This document shows positions 24,866 through 33,965 of a stretch of 64,000 bases of DNA, in pieces. The position numbers and the translations under genes are program-made. The DNA comes from Humibacter albus DSM 18994 (GTDB lineage: Bacteria; Actinomycetota; Actinomycetes; Actinomycetales; Microbacteriaceae), in contig NZ_ATXT01000015.1 of NCBI RefSeq assembly GCF_000421825.1, positions 62,001 through 126,000 of the forward strand. The letters run 5' to 3'. The stretch's first letter is position 1; each line of letters opens with the position of its first letter. Under the pieces are notes generated by a model. That model worked only from the letters and a program-made list of their open reading frames with translations, did no database searches and had not been told where the DNA came from.

Positions 24866-26560
24866 TCAGATGGCCTCATGGTCGCTCCACTGCTGGGGCT
24901 CGTCATCATGAGTCGAATACCGCCGGCCCGTAGGGCTGGTCCAGTGCATCACAGTCTGCGCGTAGCCACGCTCGTCTCTCGTCACCGACTGCATGACACT
25001 CCAGCCGGCAGCGTGTTTCAGCCCGTGGTGTTTTCGACAGAGGTGCCCGAGATTGTCGACGCTCGTGGAACCACCGTCTTCCCAGGCGATCGTGTGGTCA
25101 GTATCCGCCGATATCGCCCGCCGAGTGCAACCGGGGAAGCGACATGTTCCGTCCCGGATCATCAGCCACGTTCTCAACGAGGTCGGAACCTTGTACACGG
25201 TGCGGTCGACGTCGAGAACCGCACCGGAAACCGGGTGCGTCAGGATGCGAGTGAGGCTGGGTGCGTGTGCGACCAAGCGGCGCGCCATCTCCGGCGGGAT
25301 CGGGCCATAACCGTCGAGCATCGCCGGTTCGTCGGAGATGCCGGCGAGTGTGAACACGGGCACCGTCACGAGAACTCGAAGCGACGGGAGGATGGCGGGC
25401 CACTCGGCGTTGCGGCCGTCGTCGGTATCGACGGCATCGGCCACCGCGATGGCTCCTGCTTCACTGGCAGCGCCTGATCCAGCGACGCCGAAAGCGCCGG
25501 ACTTCGTCAGGCCGGGTGCCAGCAACCGCTCGACGACGAGGTCGGCGCGCAGTTGGTCCATCGTTCGCGCTTCGTCATCGCGTGACCGCGCGTGGATCGC
25601 CTCCGATGTGAAACCCGCGTGGATGCGCGCGGCGGCATCGCTCGGAAGCAAGAGATGGAGGCAGGACATGGCGTCCTTGAGTGGTTCGATCCAGAACTCG
25701 CGCCGCTCGCGTGCGCGCTCGTGCCGCACCGCGATGGACTCGGGCAGTGTGTTCTCTCGCCAGCGCCGCCCCGTCCGACGGACTTCGCCCGGCGCCTTCG
25801 TGGCAGCGCGTTCGAGCAGGCGGAGCTCGAAGTCGTCGACGAGCGCCGGATCGGGCTTCTCGCCTTCGGTTTCGACGAGCGAATCGATCTCGTCGACGAT
25901 GACGGCTGCGTGTCCGGCAGAGATCTCGCCCGCCCCGAGCGCGGAGATCACCCGGGTGTGTGTCACGAGCGCCATGGCGCGGTCGACCTGCGTGGACAGC
26001 GTGCGCTCAGACATCCGCGTCGCGGTGGCGAACTCCGCGATCATCGAGCGATGCGCCAGTTCGCGCCGCCGTGCAGGCGACTCCGACGAGGCGACCACGT
26101 CGTTCGCGTGACGTGCCGCCCACGCCGCGCCAGCGGCCAGGATGCGTGCTCGCCGCGCTTCGAGCCGGGCGCGCTCGCGCTCGACCTCCACGAACGCAGT
26201 GGTCAACGCATCGAGTTCGTCACAGACGAAGTCGAGAGGGTGCACGCCGACGTGGACAGCCGGTGCAGCGGGCAACGGTGTCGAAGCAGGCTCAGTGACC
26301 GCGTCAGACTCGATGCCGGGTTCGCACCCATTGGTCAGCAGGAGGGACTCGAGATCGTCGTCGAGCCATCCGTCGGGAAGGCCGTCTTCGAGAGCCGCGT
26401 CGCATGCATCGAAGTCAGCCGGCGTGACCGCGTCGTAAAACTCCAATTGCCTGAGCCACTGCTCATCGGGCTCGTCTACGAGAATCCGGAGCGCGCCCGT
26501 GTCGACACCGGCGCATGTTGCAGGTGTGCCGGCCCCCGTCGTCACGGAGCTGAATTCCAT
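24866..26560 (-). CDS. DUF222 / 13E12-family HNH endonuclease
   Basis: The 564-residue protein has a long helical DUF222 region (about 95-430) and a C-terminal HNH nuclease core: RDGTCRFPGCTRRAISADTDHTIAWEDGG followed by LCRKHHGLKH. The family is abundant in actinobacteria (the 13E12 repeats of mycobacteria), often in many genomic copies. The activity is presumed DNA cleavage. A palindromic SOS box lies ten bases upstream of the ATG, so expression should rise after DNA damage. Its gene neighbours are unrelated. Confidence 0.93.
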   Translation of the reverse strand: MEFSSVTTGAGTPATCAGVDTGALRILVDEPDEQWLRQLEFYDAVTPADFDACDAALEDGLPDGWLDDDLESLLLTNGCEPGIESDAVTEPASTPLPAAPAVHVGVHPLDFVCDELDALTTAFVEVERERARLEARRARILAAGAAWAARHANDVVASSESPARRRELAHRSMIAEFATATRMSERTLSTQVDRAMALVTHTRVISALGAGEISAGHAAVIVDEIDSLVETEGEKPDPALVDDFELRLLERAATKAPGEVRRTGRRWRENTLPESIAVRHERARERREFWIEPLKDAMSCLHLLLPSDAAARIHAGFTSEAIHARSRDDEARTMDQLRADLVVERLLAPGLTKSGAFGVAGSGAASEAGAIAVADAVDTDDGRNAEWPAILPSLRVLVTVPVFTLAGISDEPAMLDGYGPIPPEMARRLVAHAPSLTRILTHPVSGAVLDVDRTVYKVPTSLRTWLMIRDGTCRFPGCTRRAISADTDHTIAWEDGGSTSVDNLGHLCRKHHGLKHAAGWSVMQSVTRDERGYAQTVMHWTSPTGRRYSTHDDEPQQWSDHEAI

Positions 26561-26570
26561 ATGTCGAGTT

Positions 26571-26586
26571 TAGAACATATGTTCTA
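26571..26586. promoter_or_regulatory. SOS (LexA) box upstream of the DUF222-HNH gene
   Basis: TAGAACATATGTTCTA is a perfect 16-bp palindrome containing GAAC-N4-GTTC, the actinobacterial LexA core. It overlaps the expected promoter of the minus-strand HNH gene. LexA control of 13E12-family genes is known from mycobacteria. Confidence 0.85.
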
Positions 26587-26685
26587 GTGGATCTAGTAGC
26601 GGGCAGCAGCAGATACGAATCTGTGCACTACTACGAGTGATCTCTCTCGTGGATAGCGGGTGAGTCGCGTTCAATGAAGCAGGTG

Positions 26686-28032
26686 TCAGCCCTGGACGCT
26701 GGAGGACAGCTCAACATTCTCCGTGGGGAATCCCGACGGTCCGAGCCCCGGGTAGAGCGGGAAGGCATCCGTCAACGCACGGACGCGCTGCCGCAGAGCG
26801 GAGATGTCCGCATCCTCACGCAGCGCGAGCGCGATCACGTCCGCGACCTCGGAGAACTCGTCATCGCCGAACCCCCGCGTCGCGAGAGCCGGCGTACCGA
26901 TGCGCAGACCGGAGGTGACCATCGGCGGACGCGGATCGAACGGCACCGCATTCTTGTTCACCGTGATGCCGACCTCGTGCAGACGGTCCTCCGCCTCCTT
27001 GCCGGTGAACTGCGAGGTGCGCAGATCGACCAGCACGAGGTGCACATCGGTGCCTCCGGTGAGCACGTCGACACCGACTTCCTTGGCATCGGACGCCGTG
27101 AGTCGCTCCGCGAGGAGCTGCGCACCGCGAATGGTGCGCTCCTGGCGGTCACGGAACTCGTCGGTCGCCGCCAGCTTGAACGCCGTCGCCTTCGCCGCGA
27201 TCACGTGCATGAGCGGGCCGCCCTGCTGGCCGGGGAAGACGTTGGAGTTGAGCTTCTTCGCAATGTCGGCATCGTTGCTCAGGATGAATCCGGAGCGCGG
27301 ACCGCCGATGGTCTTGTGCACCGTGGAGCTCGTGACGTGCGCGTACGGCACCGGCGACGGGTGCAACCCCGCGGCGACCAGCCCGGCGAAGTGCGCCATG
27401 TCGACCCACAGCGTGGCGCCGACCTCATCCGCGATCGCACGGAACGCCGCGAAGTCGAGGTGCCGCGGATACGCCGACCAGCCGGCGATGATCACCTTCG
27501 GCTTGTGCTCGAGCGCCTTCTGACGCACGACGTCCATGTCGACACGGAACGTCTGCGGGTCGAGCCCGTAGGAGACGACGTTGTAGAGCTTGCCCGAGAA
27601 GTTGAGCTTCATGCCGTGCGTGAGGTGACCGCCGTGTGCCAGCTCGAGACCCAGAATGGTGTCGCCGGGCTGCGCGATCGCGCTCAGCACGGCAGCGTTC
27701 GCGGATGCCCCGGAGTGCGGCTGCACGTTCGCGTACTGCGCACCGAACAGCGACTTGGCACGCTCGATCGCGAGAGACTCCGCGATGTCGACGAACTCGC
27801 ATCCGCCGTAGTAACGACGTCCCGGGTAGCCCTCGGCGTACTTGTTCGTCAGTACGGAACCCTGGGACTCGAGAACCGCACGCGGAACGAAGTTCTCGCT
27901 CGCGATCATCTCGAGATAGTCGCGCTGCCGCCCCAGCTCGAGGTTCAGGACCTCCGCGATCTCGGGGTCGACCTCGGCCAACGGAGCCGTGAACGAGTTC
28001 TGCGGCGCAGTGAAAGTGGGGGAAACGGTCAT
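26686..28032 (-). CDS. glyA: Serine hydroxymethyltransferase
   Basis: GlyA converts serine and tetrahydrofolate to glycine and methylene-THF. The 448-residue PLP enzyme has [35 protein letters not shown], and the PLP-lysine K240 in [17 protein letters not shown] 28032 has AGGAG about seven bases upstream; the frame continues upstream but through the riboswitch leader. The transcript carries a ZMP/ZTP riboswitch, so expression should increase when folate-dependent purine synthesis stalls. Confidence 0.97.
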   Translation of the reverse strand: MTVSPTFTAPQNSFTAPLAEVDPEIAEVLNLELGRQRDYLEMIASENFVPRAVLESQGSVLTNKYAEGYPGRRYYGGCEFVDIAESLAIERAKSLFGAQYANVQPHSGASANAAVLSAIAQPGDTILGLELAHGGHLTHGMKLNFSGKLYNVVSYGLDPQTFRVDMDVVRQKALEHKPKVIIAGWSAYPRHLDFAAFRAIADEVGATLWVDMAHFAGLVAAGLHPSPVPYAHVTSSTVHKTIGGPRSGFILSNDADIAKKLNSNVFPGQQGGPLMHVIAAKATAFKLAATDEFRDRQERTIRGAQLLAERLTASDAKEVGVDVLTGGTDVHLVLVDLRTSQFTGKEAEDRLHEVGITVNKNAVPFDPRPPMVTSGLRIGTPALATRGFGDDEFSEVADVIALALREDADISALRQRVRALTDAFPLYPGLGPSGFPTENVELSSSVQG

Positions 28033-28081
28033 GCCAGGCTCCTCGCATTCTGGGGCGGACGTGTGCACGCCAATGGTTCGC

Positions 28082-28226
28082 GTCGGCCCAGGCGCGCGGC
28101 CGAATCCGCCCTCGAATCTCGAAAAGCTGTCCGTCGCTCCCCGATGGTGGACCATCCGCGACGGACTTCACGGTTCTCCGTGCTGCACGGATGCCCGCCA
28201 AGACGCCGATACGCCAGTTGCGACAT
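28082..28226 (-). ncRNA. ZMP/ZTP (pfl) riboswitch in the glyA leader
   Basis: On the minus strand the leader contains GUCGC-AACUGGCG (28212-28224), then the stem GAUGG-UCCA-CCAUC, followed by GGGGAGCGAC that closes P1. Downstream comes CCGCGCGCCUGGGC (28086-28099), the conserved second domain forming the pseudoknot. These blocks match the pfl motif that binds ZMP/ZTP and controls glyA and other one-carbon genes. The segment between AACUGGCG and the P2 stem is longer than usual, and GUCCGUCGC (28158-28166) can also pair with the right P1 arm. Confidence 0.85.
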
Positions 28227-28231
28227 CCGCG

Positions 28232-28237
28232 ATCCTA
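28232..28237 (-). promoter_or_regulatory. -10 element for glyA leader
   Basis: TAGGAT on the minus strand would start transcription a few bases before the first riboswitch helix. No clear -35 is seen at 17-bp spacing. The 135 bases further upstream, to the SulP stop, hold only imperfect CCCCGAGC-type repeats. Confidence 0.5.
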
Positions 28238-28374
28238 CCAGCGCCGGAGTGACGATCCGGCGAGAGTCGCGGGGCGCTGGCAGAGCGCGATGCCCGGAGC
28301 CCGGCCCCGAGCACACGCCCCGAGCTCCTGCCCCGAGCCCTGCCCCGACGCCACCGGACGGCGCACCGGATGCG

Positions 28375-29904
28375 TCAGCCTTCGCCGCCGCCCACGTGGC
28401 CGGTCAAGCGTTCGTGGAGCACAGCACTGGCCTCGTTCATGCCCTCGATCGTGACGGTCTTGTCGTGCCTGCGGTAGCGGGTGGTGACGGCGTCGAGAGC
28501 GGCGACGGTCGAGGCATCCCACACGTGCGACTTCGACATGTCGATGATCACGTCGGGCGGATCGCCACGGTAGTCGAACCGGTGCGTCAGCTCGTTGCTG
28601 GTGGCGAAGAACAGCTCACCGTCCACGGTGTAGTGCGCCGTGTCGCCGACGACTCGGCGGGAGACGGTGGCGAAGCTCGCCACGCGCTTGGTCAGCACGA
28701 GAAGGGCGACGAGCACACCGACCACGACGCCGATCGACAGGTTGTTCGTCGCCACCACGACGATGACGGTGACGACCATGACCGTGGTCTCGCCGAGCGG
28801 CATCCGCTTCAGCGTGGACGGCCGGATGCTGTGCCAGTCGAACGTGCCGACGCACACCATGACCATGACCGCCACCAGCGCCGCCATCGGGATGTCGCTG
28901 ACGAGCCCGTGGAAGGCGAGCATGAGGATCAGCAGGAAGGCGCCGGCGCTGAACGTGGAGAGGCGCGTGCGTGCGCCCGACTCGCGCACGTTGATCATGG
29001 TCTGGCCGATCATGCCGCTTCCGCCCATGCCGCCGACGAACCCGGTCGCGAGCTGCGCGATGCCCTGCCCGATCGATTCCTTCGTCTTGTTCGAGCCGGT
29101 CTCGGTGATGTCGTCGACGAGCTTGGCCGTCATGAGCGACTCGATCAGCCCGACGAGCGCTGCGGCGAGCGCGAACGGCCCGATGATGGTCAGCGTCTCG
29201 AACGTGAACGGCACGTGCGGGAAGAACAGATGCGGCAGAGACGTGGGCACGGCACCGGCGTCACCGACGGTGGGGACGCCGGAGGAGAAGATCATGGTGA
29301 TCGCGGTGACCACGATGACCGCGACGAGCGGCGCCGGCACCACCTTCGTGACCCGTGGGAAGAACACGATGATCGCGATGCCGAGAAGCACGAGCGGATA
29401 GACCAGCCAGGGCACGCTGATGAGATGCGGGAGCTGCGCGACGAAGATCAAGATGGCCAGCGAGTTCACGAATCCGACCATGACGCTGCGCGGGATGAAC
29501 CGCATCAGCTTGGCGAACCCGAGCGCACCGAGCACCATCTGGATGACGCCGGCCAGCATCACCGTCGCGACGAGGTAGTCGAGGCCGTGCTCCCTCGAGA
29601 CCGGTGCGACGACGAGCGCGACCGAGCCGGTGGCGGCCGAGATCATCGCCTTGCGGCCGCCCGTGATCGAGATCACGATCGCCATCACCACGGAGGAGAA
29701 GAGGCCGACGCTCGGATCGACGCCGGCCACGATGGAGAACGAGATCGCCTCCGGAATGAGCGCCAGCCCGACGATGAGCCCGGCGAGCAGCTCCCGCACC
29801 AGCAGTCTCGGCCGACGCACGGCATCCAGCACGCGCAGGTCGCCGTCGGCGTCGCCCACGCCGACTGTCGCAGCGAGAATCAGCTTCTTCAGATCGGCTG
29901 CCAT
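28375..29904 (-). CDS. SulP-family anion transporter with STAS domain
   Basis: This is a 509-residue integral membrane transporter of the SulP/SLC26 family. The N-terminal membrane core has the SulP signature around LLAGLIVGLALIPEAISFSI and a second conserved stretch FVGGMGGSGMIGQTMIN. About 10-12 helices are followed by a cytoplasmic STAS domain (about 410-505, VDGELFFATSNEL). Members carry sulfate, bicarbonate or dicarboxylates; the anion here is unknown. It is divergent from the SIS/ROK operon, with a 297-base gap. Confidence 0.92.
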   Translation of the reverse strand: MAADLKKLILAATVGVGDADGDLRVLDAVRRPRLLVRELLAGLIVGLALIPEAISFSIVAGVDPSVGLFSSVVMAIVISITGGRKAMISAATGSVALVVAPVSREHGLDYLVATVMLAGVIQMVLGALGFAKLMRFIPRSVMVGFVNSLAILIFVAQLPHLISVPWLVYPLVLLGIAIIVFFPRVTKVVPAPLVAVIVVTAITMIFSSGVPTVGDAGAVPTSLPHLFFPHVPFTFETLTIIGPFALAAALVGLIESLMTAKLVDDITETGSNKTKESIGQGIAQLATGFVGGMGGSGMIGQTMINVRESGARTRLSTFSAGAFLLILMLAFHGLVSDIPMAALVAVMVMVCVGTFDWHSIRPSTLKRMPLGETTVMVVTVIVVVATNNLSIGVVVGVLVALLVLTKRVASFATVSRRVVGDTAHYTVDGELFFATSNELTHRFDYRGDPPDVIIDMSKSHVWDASTVAALDAVTTRYRRHDKTVTIEGMNEASAVLHERLTGHVGGGEG

Positions 29905-30165
29905 CGCACCCTCTTTCCTGGGGCGAGCGGCGCAGCCCCGTCATCGAAATCGAAAGGTGCTTCATCGCACGGGCGAGACGAATTGAGCCCACTGAGTGAA
30001 CGGCGCATCACCGGTCACCGCGGTCCGACGCCGCCTGGCACTGTCCGACACGATCCGACTCGGGCGGCGGCCGAGGAGAACTCTAACGAATCCCTCGAAA
30101 GTGCGCCGAATCCTCGCTCCCAGCATGCGACGCGCCCTCCCTCCGACAAGATTGGAATTGCACGT

Positions 30166-30195
30166 TTGACAGAGGTTGCGCTCATGATCGATCAT
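30166..30195 (+). promoter_or_regulatory. Promoter and operator of the SIS/ROK/aldolase/DeoR operon
   Basis: TTGACA (30166-30171) is a consensus -35. ATGATCGATCAT (30184-30195) is a perfect 12-bp palindrome covering the expected -10 region and lies just upstream of the ATG at 30202. The last gene of the operon encodes a DeoR regulator that is the obvious candidate to bind here. The remaining part of the 297-base gap contains no clear feature. Confidence 0.6.
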
Positions 30196-30201
30196 TGCGC
30201 T

Positions 30202-31134
30202 ATGACCTTTGAGAACACCCGTGCACCCGGCGCCGACCTCGAGGTGGAGCTCACCTCACAGCCCGACGTGTGGGAGCGAGCCGCCTCCCTCGTGAGTGAA
30301 CGCGAGCTGCTTCCCGCGCACGGTTCCCGGGTCGCCGTGGTCGGCTGCGGCACCTCGTGGTTCATGGCTCAGTCGTACGCGACGCTGCGCGAGCGGAGCG
30401 GACACGGCGAGACCGACGCGTTCGCGGCATCCGAGGCGCAGATCGACCGCGACTACGACGCGATCGTCGCCATCACGCGCTCCGGCACGACGACCGAGGT
30501 GCTCGAGTTTTTGGATGCCGTGCGCGGCCACCGCACGAACGTGCGCACGATCGGCGTCATCGGTGATCCGAACACGCCACTCGTCGACCTGGTCGACGAC
30601 GTGGTCGCGCTGCCGTTCGCCGACGAGCGCTCTGTCGTGCAGACCCGCTTCGCCACCAGCGCTCTCGCGCTGCTGCGCTCCTCCCTCGGCGAAGACCTCT
30701 CCCCGGTGATCGCCCAGGCCCGCGCCATTCTCGGCGACGATCTCGACGACGAACTGATCGATGCCGAGCAGTACACGTTCCTCGGCACCGGATTCGGTGT
30801 CGGCATCGCCCAGGAGGCTGCGCTGAAGATGCGCGAGTCGTCGCAGTCCTGGACCGAGTCGTACCCGGCCAAGGAATACCGTCACGGACCGATCGCCATC
30901 GCCGCGCCGGGCCGGGTGACCTGGGCCTTCGGCCCGCTCCCCGACGGCATCGCCGCCGACACCGAGGCCACGGGCGCCCGGTTCGAGCACCGCGACATCG
31001 ACCCGATGGCCGACCTCGTGCGCCTGCACCGTGTTGCGCTCGAGCGGGCGCGCCGCAAGGGCCTCGACCCCGACCAGCCCCGTAATCTGACCCGGTCGGT
31101 GATCCTGGGCGCACCACCCGTCGAACACCGATGA
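30202..31134 (+). CDS. SIS-domain sugar-phosphate isomerase/deaminase (AgaS/GlmS-C-like)
   Basis: The 310-residue protein has two SIS domains as in the isomerase half of GlmS and in AgaS/NagB-II. Motifs are VAVVGCGTSWFMAQSYA with the sugar-phosphate loop, VAITRSGTTTEVLEF, and MRESSQSWTESYPAKEYRHGP for the second domain with its catalytic Glu/Lys/His. The likely reaction is deamination and isomerisation of an amino-sugar 6-phosphate. ATG 30202 is chosen because an earlier ATG (30184) is part of the operator. It is first of four overlapping genes. Confidence 0.85.
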   Translation: MTFENTRAPGADLEVELTSQPDVWERAASLVSERELLPAHGSRVAVVGCGTSWFMAQSYATLRERSGHGETDAFAASEAQIDRDYDAIVAITRSGTTTEVLEFLDAVRGHRTNVRTIGVIGDPNTPLVDLVDDVVALPFADERSVVQTRFATSALALLRSSLGEDLSPVIAQARAILGDDLDDELIDAEQYTFLGTGFGVGIAQEAALKMRESSQSWTESYPAKEYRHGPIAIAAPGRVTWAFGPLPDGIAADTEATGARFEHRDIDPMADLVRLHRVALERARRKGLDPDQPRNLTRSVILGAPPVEHR

Positions 31135-32264
31135 GCACACCGTTGCTCGCAGCCACGCACAGGGAGGCGATCATGGACGATCCGCTCCACACACCGCTGA
31201 CGAACGACGCGTCACGAGGCGCGGGCGACGACGCGACGTCCCTGCTCCCAGAAGGCGCCGCCCGGCTCCCAGAAGGCGCTTCCCCGCTCCCAGAAGGCGC
31301 TGCCCGGCTCGGAGGAGGCGCTGCCGTGCTCGCCTTCGACGTGGGTGGCACCGACATGAAGGCGGGCCTGTTCGACGCAGACGGCCACCTGATCGAGGTG
31401 CTCCGAGCACCGACTCCGCTCGCCGACGAAGACACCGGTGAGCGGGTGGTGGCCGAGACCGCGCGACTGGCGCAGGAGCTCGGCCGCAGGCATCCGCACG
31501 TGCAGCCGACCGCCGCCGGCCTGCTCGTGCCCGGCAACGTCGATGACGACGCGGGCATCGGCGTGTTCGCCGAGAACCTCGGCTGGCACGACTTCCCGTT
31601 CCGCGAGCGAGCCGAGAGCGCCCTCGGCCTGCCGGTCGGCTTCGGACACGACGTGCGCGGCGCCGGCGAGGCGGAGCATCGCCTCGGTGCCGCACGCGGC
31701 TTCGACGACGTGATGGTGGTGACGATCGGCACCGGCATCGCCGCGGCCGTCTTCATCGACGGGCGACCGTACGCCGGCAAGGGCCTGGCCGGAGAGATCG
31801 GCCACGACCGAGTGGCCGAGGGACCGGCCTGCGCCTGCGGCGGACGAGGATGCCTCGAGGCCGTCGCCTCCGCCGCCGCGATCGCGCGCCGCTACACCGC
31901 GCGCAGCGGCAACCCGGTCAGCGGTGCGCGCGACGTGCTCGATCGTCTGCATGCCGGGGACTGCAACGCCGCGGCCACGTGGGATGGCGCGCTGGACGCC
32001 CTCGCACTCGGCTTCTCGCACTCCGTCGCCCTGCTCGCACCCGACGCCATAGTGATCGGCGGCGGACTGTCGGAGGCGGGCGAGGAGTTGCTGCAACCGC
32101 TGCGTGAACGGCTCGACGGCATCCTCACGTTCCACCGACGGCCGCAGCTCATCAAAGCGAGCATTGGCGCGAACGCCGGGCTCTACGGGGCGGCCCTCGC
32201 TGCTCGCGATGCCTTGGCCCCCATCGCCTTCAGCACTACGAAGGAAGGCGCGGCGTGGCTCTGA
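31131..32264 (+). CDS. ROK-family sugar kinase
   Basis: This 377-residue ROK kinase has phosphate loop VLAFDVGGTDMKAGLF, VVTIGTGIAAAVFIDG, the zinc motif CACGGRGCLEAVAS, and the second ATP motif AIVIGGGLSEAG. No helix-turn-helix is present, so it is a kinase rather than a repressor. The first 66 residues are an extension with LPEGAAR repeats. It overlaps the SIS gene by ATGA. It probably phosphorylates the hexosamine or hexose that the operon degrades. Confidence 0.88.
   Translation: MSTPLLAATHREAIMDDPLHTPLTNDASRGAGDDATSLLPEGAARLPEGASPLPEGAARLGGGAAVLAFDVGGTDMKAGLFDADGHLIEVLRAPTPLADEDTGERVVAETARLAQELGRRHPHVQPTAAGLLVPGNVDDDAGIGVFAENLGWHDFPFRERAESALGLPVGFGHDVRGAGEAEHRLGAARGFDDVMVVTIGTGIAAAVFIDGRPYAGKGLAGEIGHDRVAEGPACACGGRGCLEAVASAAAIARRYTARSGNPVSGARDVLDRLHAGDCNAAATWDGALDALALGFSHSVALLAPDAIVIGGGLSEAGEELLQPLRERLDGILTFHRRPQLIKASIGANAGLYGAALAARDALAPIAFSTTKEGAAWL
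31245..31328 (+). repeat. Four 21-bp tandem units near the ROK kinase 5' end
   Basis: Units based on CTCCCAGAAGGCGCTGCCCG start at 31245, 31266, 31287 and 31308 and encode LPEGAAR-type heptapeptides directly ahead of the kinase domain. Confidence 0.93.
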
Positions 32265-33109
32265 CCCCGACCTCGGAGATCCTCGATGCGGCGGCCGCGC
32301 GCGGCACCGGGCTCGGCGCGTTCAACGTGATCCACCTGGAGACCGCAGAGGCGCTCGTCACGGCGGCGGAACGATCCCGTCTGCCGGTGGTCCTGCAGAT
32401 CTCGCAGAACTGCGTCGCCTACCACGGAGGCCTGGAGCCGATCGGGCTCGCATGCCTGTCGCTCGCCCGCGCATCTGACGCTGCGGTGGCGGTGCACCTC
32501 GACCACGCCGAAGACGAGGACCTCGCACGCGAGGCGATCGACCTCGGGTTCGGTTCGGTCATGTTCGACGCGTCGAAGCTCGATTACCGCGCCAACGTGG
32601 ATGCCACGCGCCGCGTCGTCCAGTACGCACACGCTCGCCGCGTGCTGGTGGAAGCGGAACTGGGCGAGATCGGCGGCAAGGACGGGGCGCACGCTCCCGG
32701 CGTGCGGACGGATCCGGACGAGGCACGAACGTTCGTGACAGAGACGGGTGTCGACGCGCTGGCCGTCGCGGTCGGTTCCTCGCACGCGATGACCGCACGC
32801 GAGGCGTCCCTCGATCTCGACCTGATCGCACGCTTGCACGCGGCGCTCGACGTCCCGCTGGTGTTGCACGGCTCGTCCGGCGTGCCCGACGATGTCATCG
32901 TGGCGGCGATCGAAGCCGGCATGACGAAGATCAACGTCTCGACCCATTTGAACGGCTTCTTCACCCGTGCCGTGCGCGAGTACCTGGCGGAGAACCCCGA
33001 AGTCGTGGACTCGCGCAAGTACGTGCGGGCGGGCCGCGAGGCACTGAGCACCGAGGCGGAACGGCTTCTTCGACTGTTCGCGGGCGCATTCGAGGGAGGA
33101 TCGCGATGA
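32255..33109 (+). CDS. Class II ketose-bisphosphate aldolase (GatY/KbaY/Fba-like)
   Basis: The 284-residue zinc aldolase has the family motifs GLGAFNVIHLETAEALV, VAVHLDHAEDEDLAREAID with metal histidine, and LVLHGSSGVPDD with another; ITKINVST-like MTKINVSTHLN follows. It would cleave a tagatose- or fructose-1,6-bisphosphate. The GTG start at 32255 overlaps the ROK gene by ten bases and has AAGGAAGG about six bases upstream. Pairing with a SIS deaminase suggests galactosamine or related degradation, but no 6-phosphofructokinase-type gene is nearby. Confidence 0.88.
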   Translation: MALTPTSEILDAAAARGTGLGAFNVIHLETAEALVTAAERSRLPVVLQISQNCVAYHGGLEPIGLACLSLARASDAAVAVHLDHAEDEDLAREAIDLGFGSVMFDASKLDYRANVDATRRVVQYAHARRVLVEAELGEIGGKDGAHAPGVRTDPDEARTFVTETGVDALAVAVGSSHAMTAREASLDLDLIARLHAALDVPLVLHGSSGVPDDVIVAAIEAGMTKINVSTHLNGFFTRAVREYLAENPEVVDSRKYVRAGREALSTEAERLLRLFAGAFEGGSR

Positions 33110-33891
33110 AGAGGGCGGAGCGGCTGCGCGCCGTGCTCGATCTGCTGGCCGAGACCGGGCAGATCGAGGTGGACGACATCGTGCAGCGCCTCGGGGTCTC
33201 CCCCGCCACGGCCCGCCGCGACCTGGACGCCCTCGCGTCGCAGCAGCTCCTCAGCCGCACGCGCGGCGGCGCGACGGGACAGTCCGTCGCCTACGACCTG
33301 CCGCTGCGCTACAAGCGGGAGCAGAACGCCGCGCAGAAGCAGGCGATCGCGCACGCGGCGAGCGCCCTCGTGCCGCGCGGCGCCGTCGTCGGGTTGTGCG
33401 GCGGCACCACCAGCACCGCCGTCGCCACCGCTCTGGCCGAACGGCCGGACGTGGCCGAGCCCTCGTCGAGCCCGACCCTCACCGTCGTGACGAACGCGAT
33501 CAACATCGCGGCGCAGCTCGTGATGCGCCCGCAGATCAAGGTGGTCATGACCGGCGGGGTGGTGCACCCGCGCTCGTACGAGCTCGTTGGCCCCTACACG
33601 GATGCCGTGCTCGCCCAGATCACGCTCGACTTCGCCTTCATCGGCGTGAACGGCGTCGACCCGGTGTTCGGCGCGACCGTGCACGACGAGCACGAGGCCG
33701 CCATCAACGCGCTGATGGCCCGACGGTCGGAACGCTCCGTGCTCGTGACGGACTCCAGCAAGATCGGCCGGCGCGCGTTCGCGTCCGTCGGCCGACCCGG
33801 AGCGTTCGACACGATCATCACCGACGACGGCATCACGACCAAGCAGCTGGCCGCGTTCGAGGATTCCGGAGTTCGCGTTATCGTCGCCTGA
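33106..33891 (+). CDS. DeoR/GlpR-family regulator of the amino-sugar-like operon
   Basis: The 261-residue regulator has an N-terminal helix-turn-helix (KRAERLRAVLDLLAETGQIE, then VSPATARRDLDAL) and the sensor domain with GGATGQS, GLCGGTTSTAVATAL and LVTDSSKIGRRAF. It overlaps the aldolase gene by ATGA, so it is the last cistron and probably controls the operon through the palindrome at 30184. It is equivalent in layout to AgaR of aga operons. Confidence 0.88.
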   Translation: MKRAERLRAVLDLLAETGQIEVDDIVQRLGVSPATARRDLDALASQQLLSRTRGGATGQSVAYDLPLRYKREQNAAQKQAIAHAASALVPRGAVVGLCGGTTSTAVATALAERPDVAEPSSSPTLTVVTNAINIAAQLVMRPQIKVVMTGGVVHPRSYELVGPYTDAVLAQITLDFAFIGVNGVDPVFGATVHDEHEAAINALMARRSERSVLVTDSSKIGRRAFASVGRPGAFDTIITDDGITTKQLAAFEDSGVRVIVA

Positions 33892-33965
33892 AGCGTGACG
33901 CGAGCACAGGCATCCGAGGAGCGAGACCGCCGACGGCACCCTGTCACGCCCGAGAGGGGGAGGCG

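Noticed and set aside
26674-30150. Very long open plus-strand frame opposite glyA and the SulP gene, running into the SIS gene
   Set aside because: It is a shadow frame: the predicted protein is Arg/His/Asp-rich and has no domain, while the minus strand encodes clear GlyA and SulP. Only the part from 30202 is a real gene.
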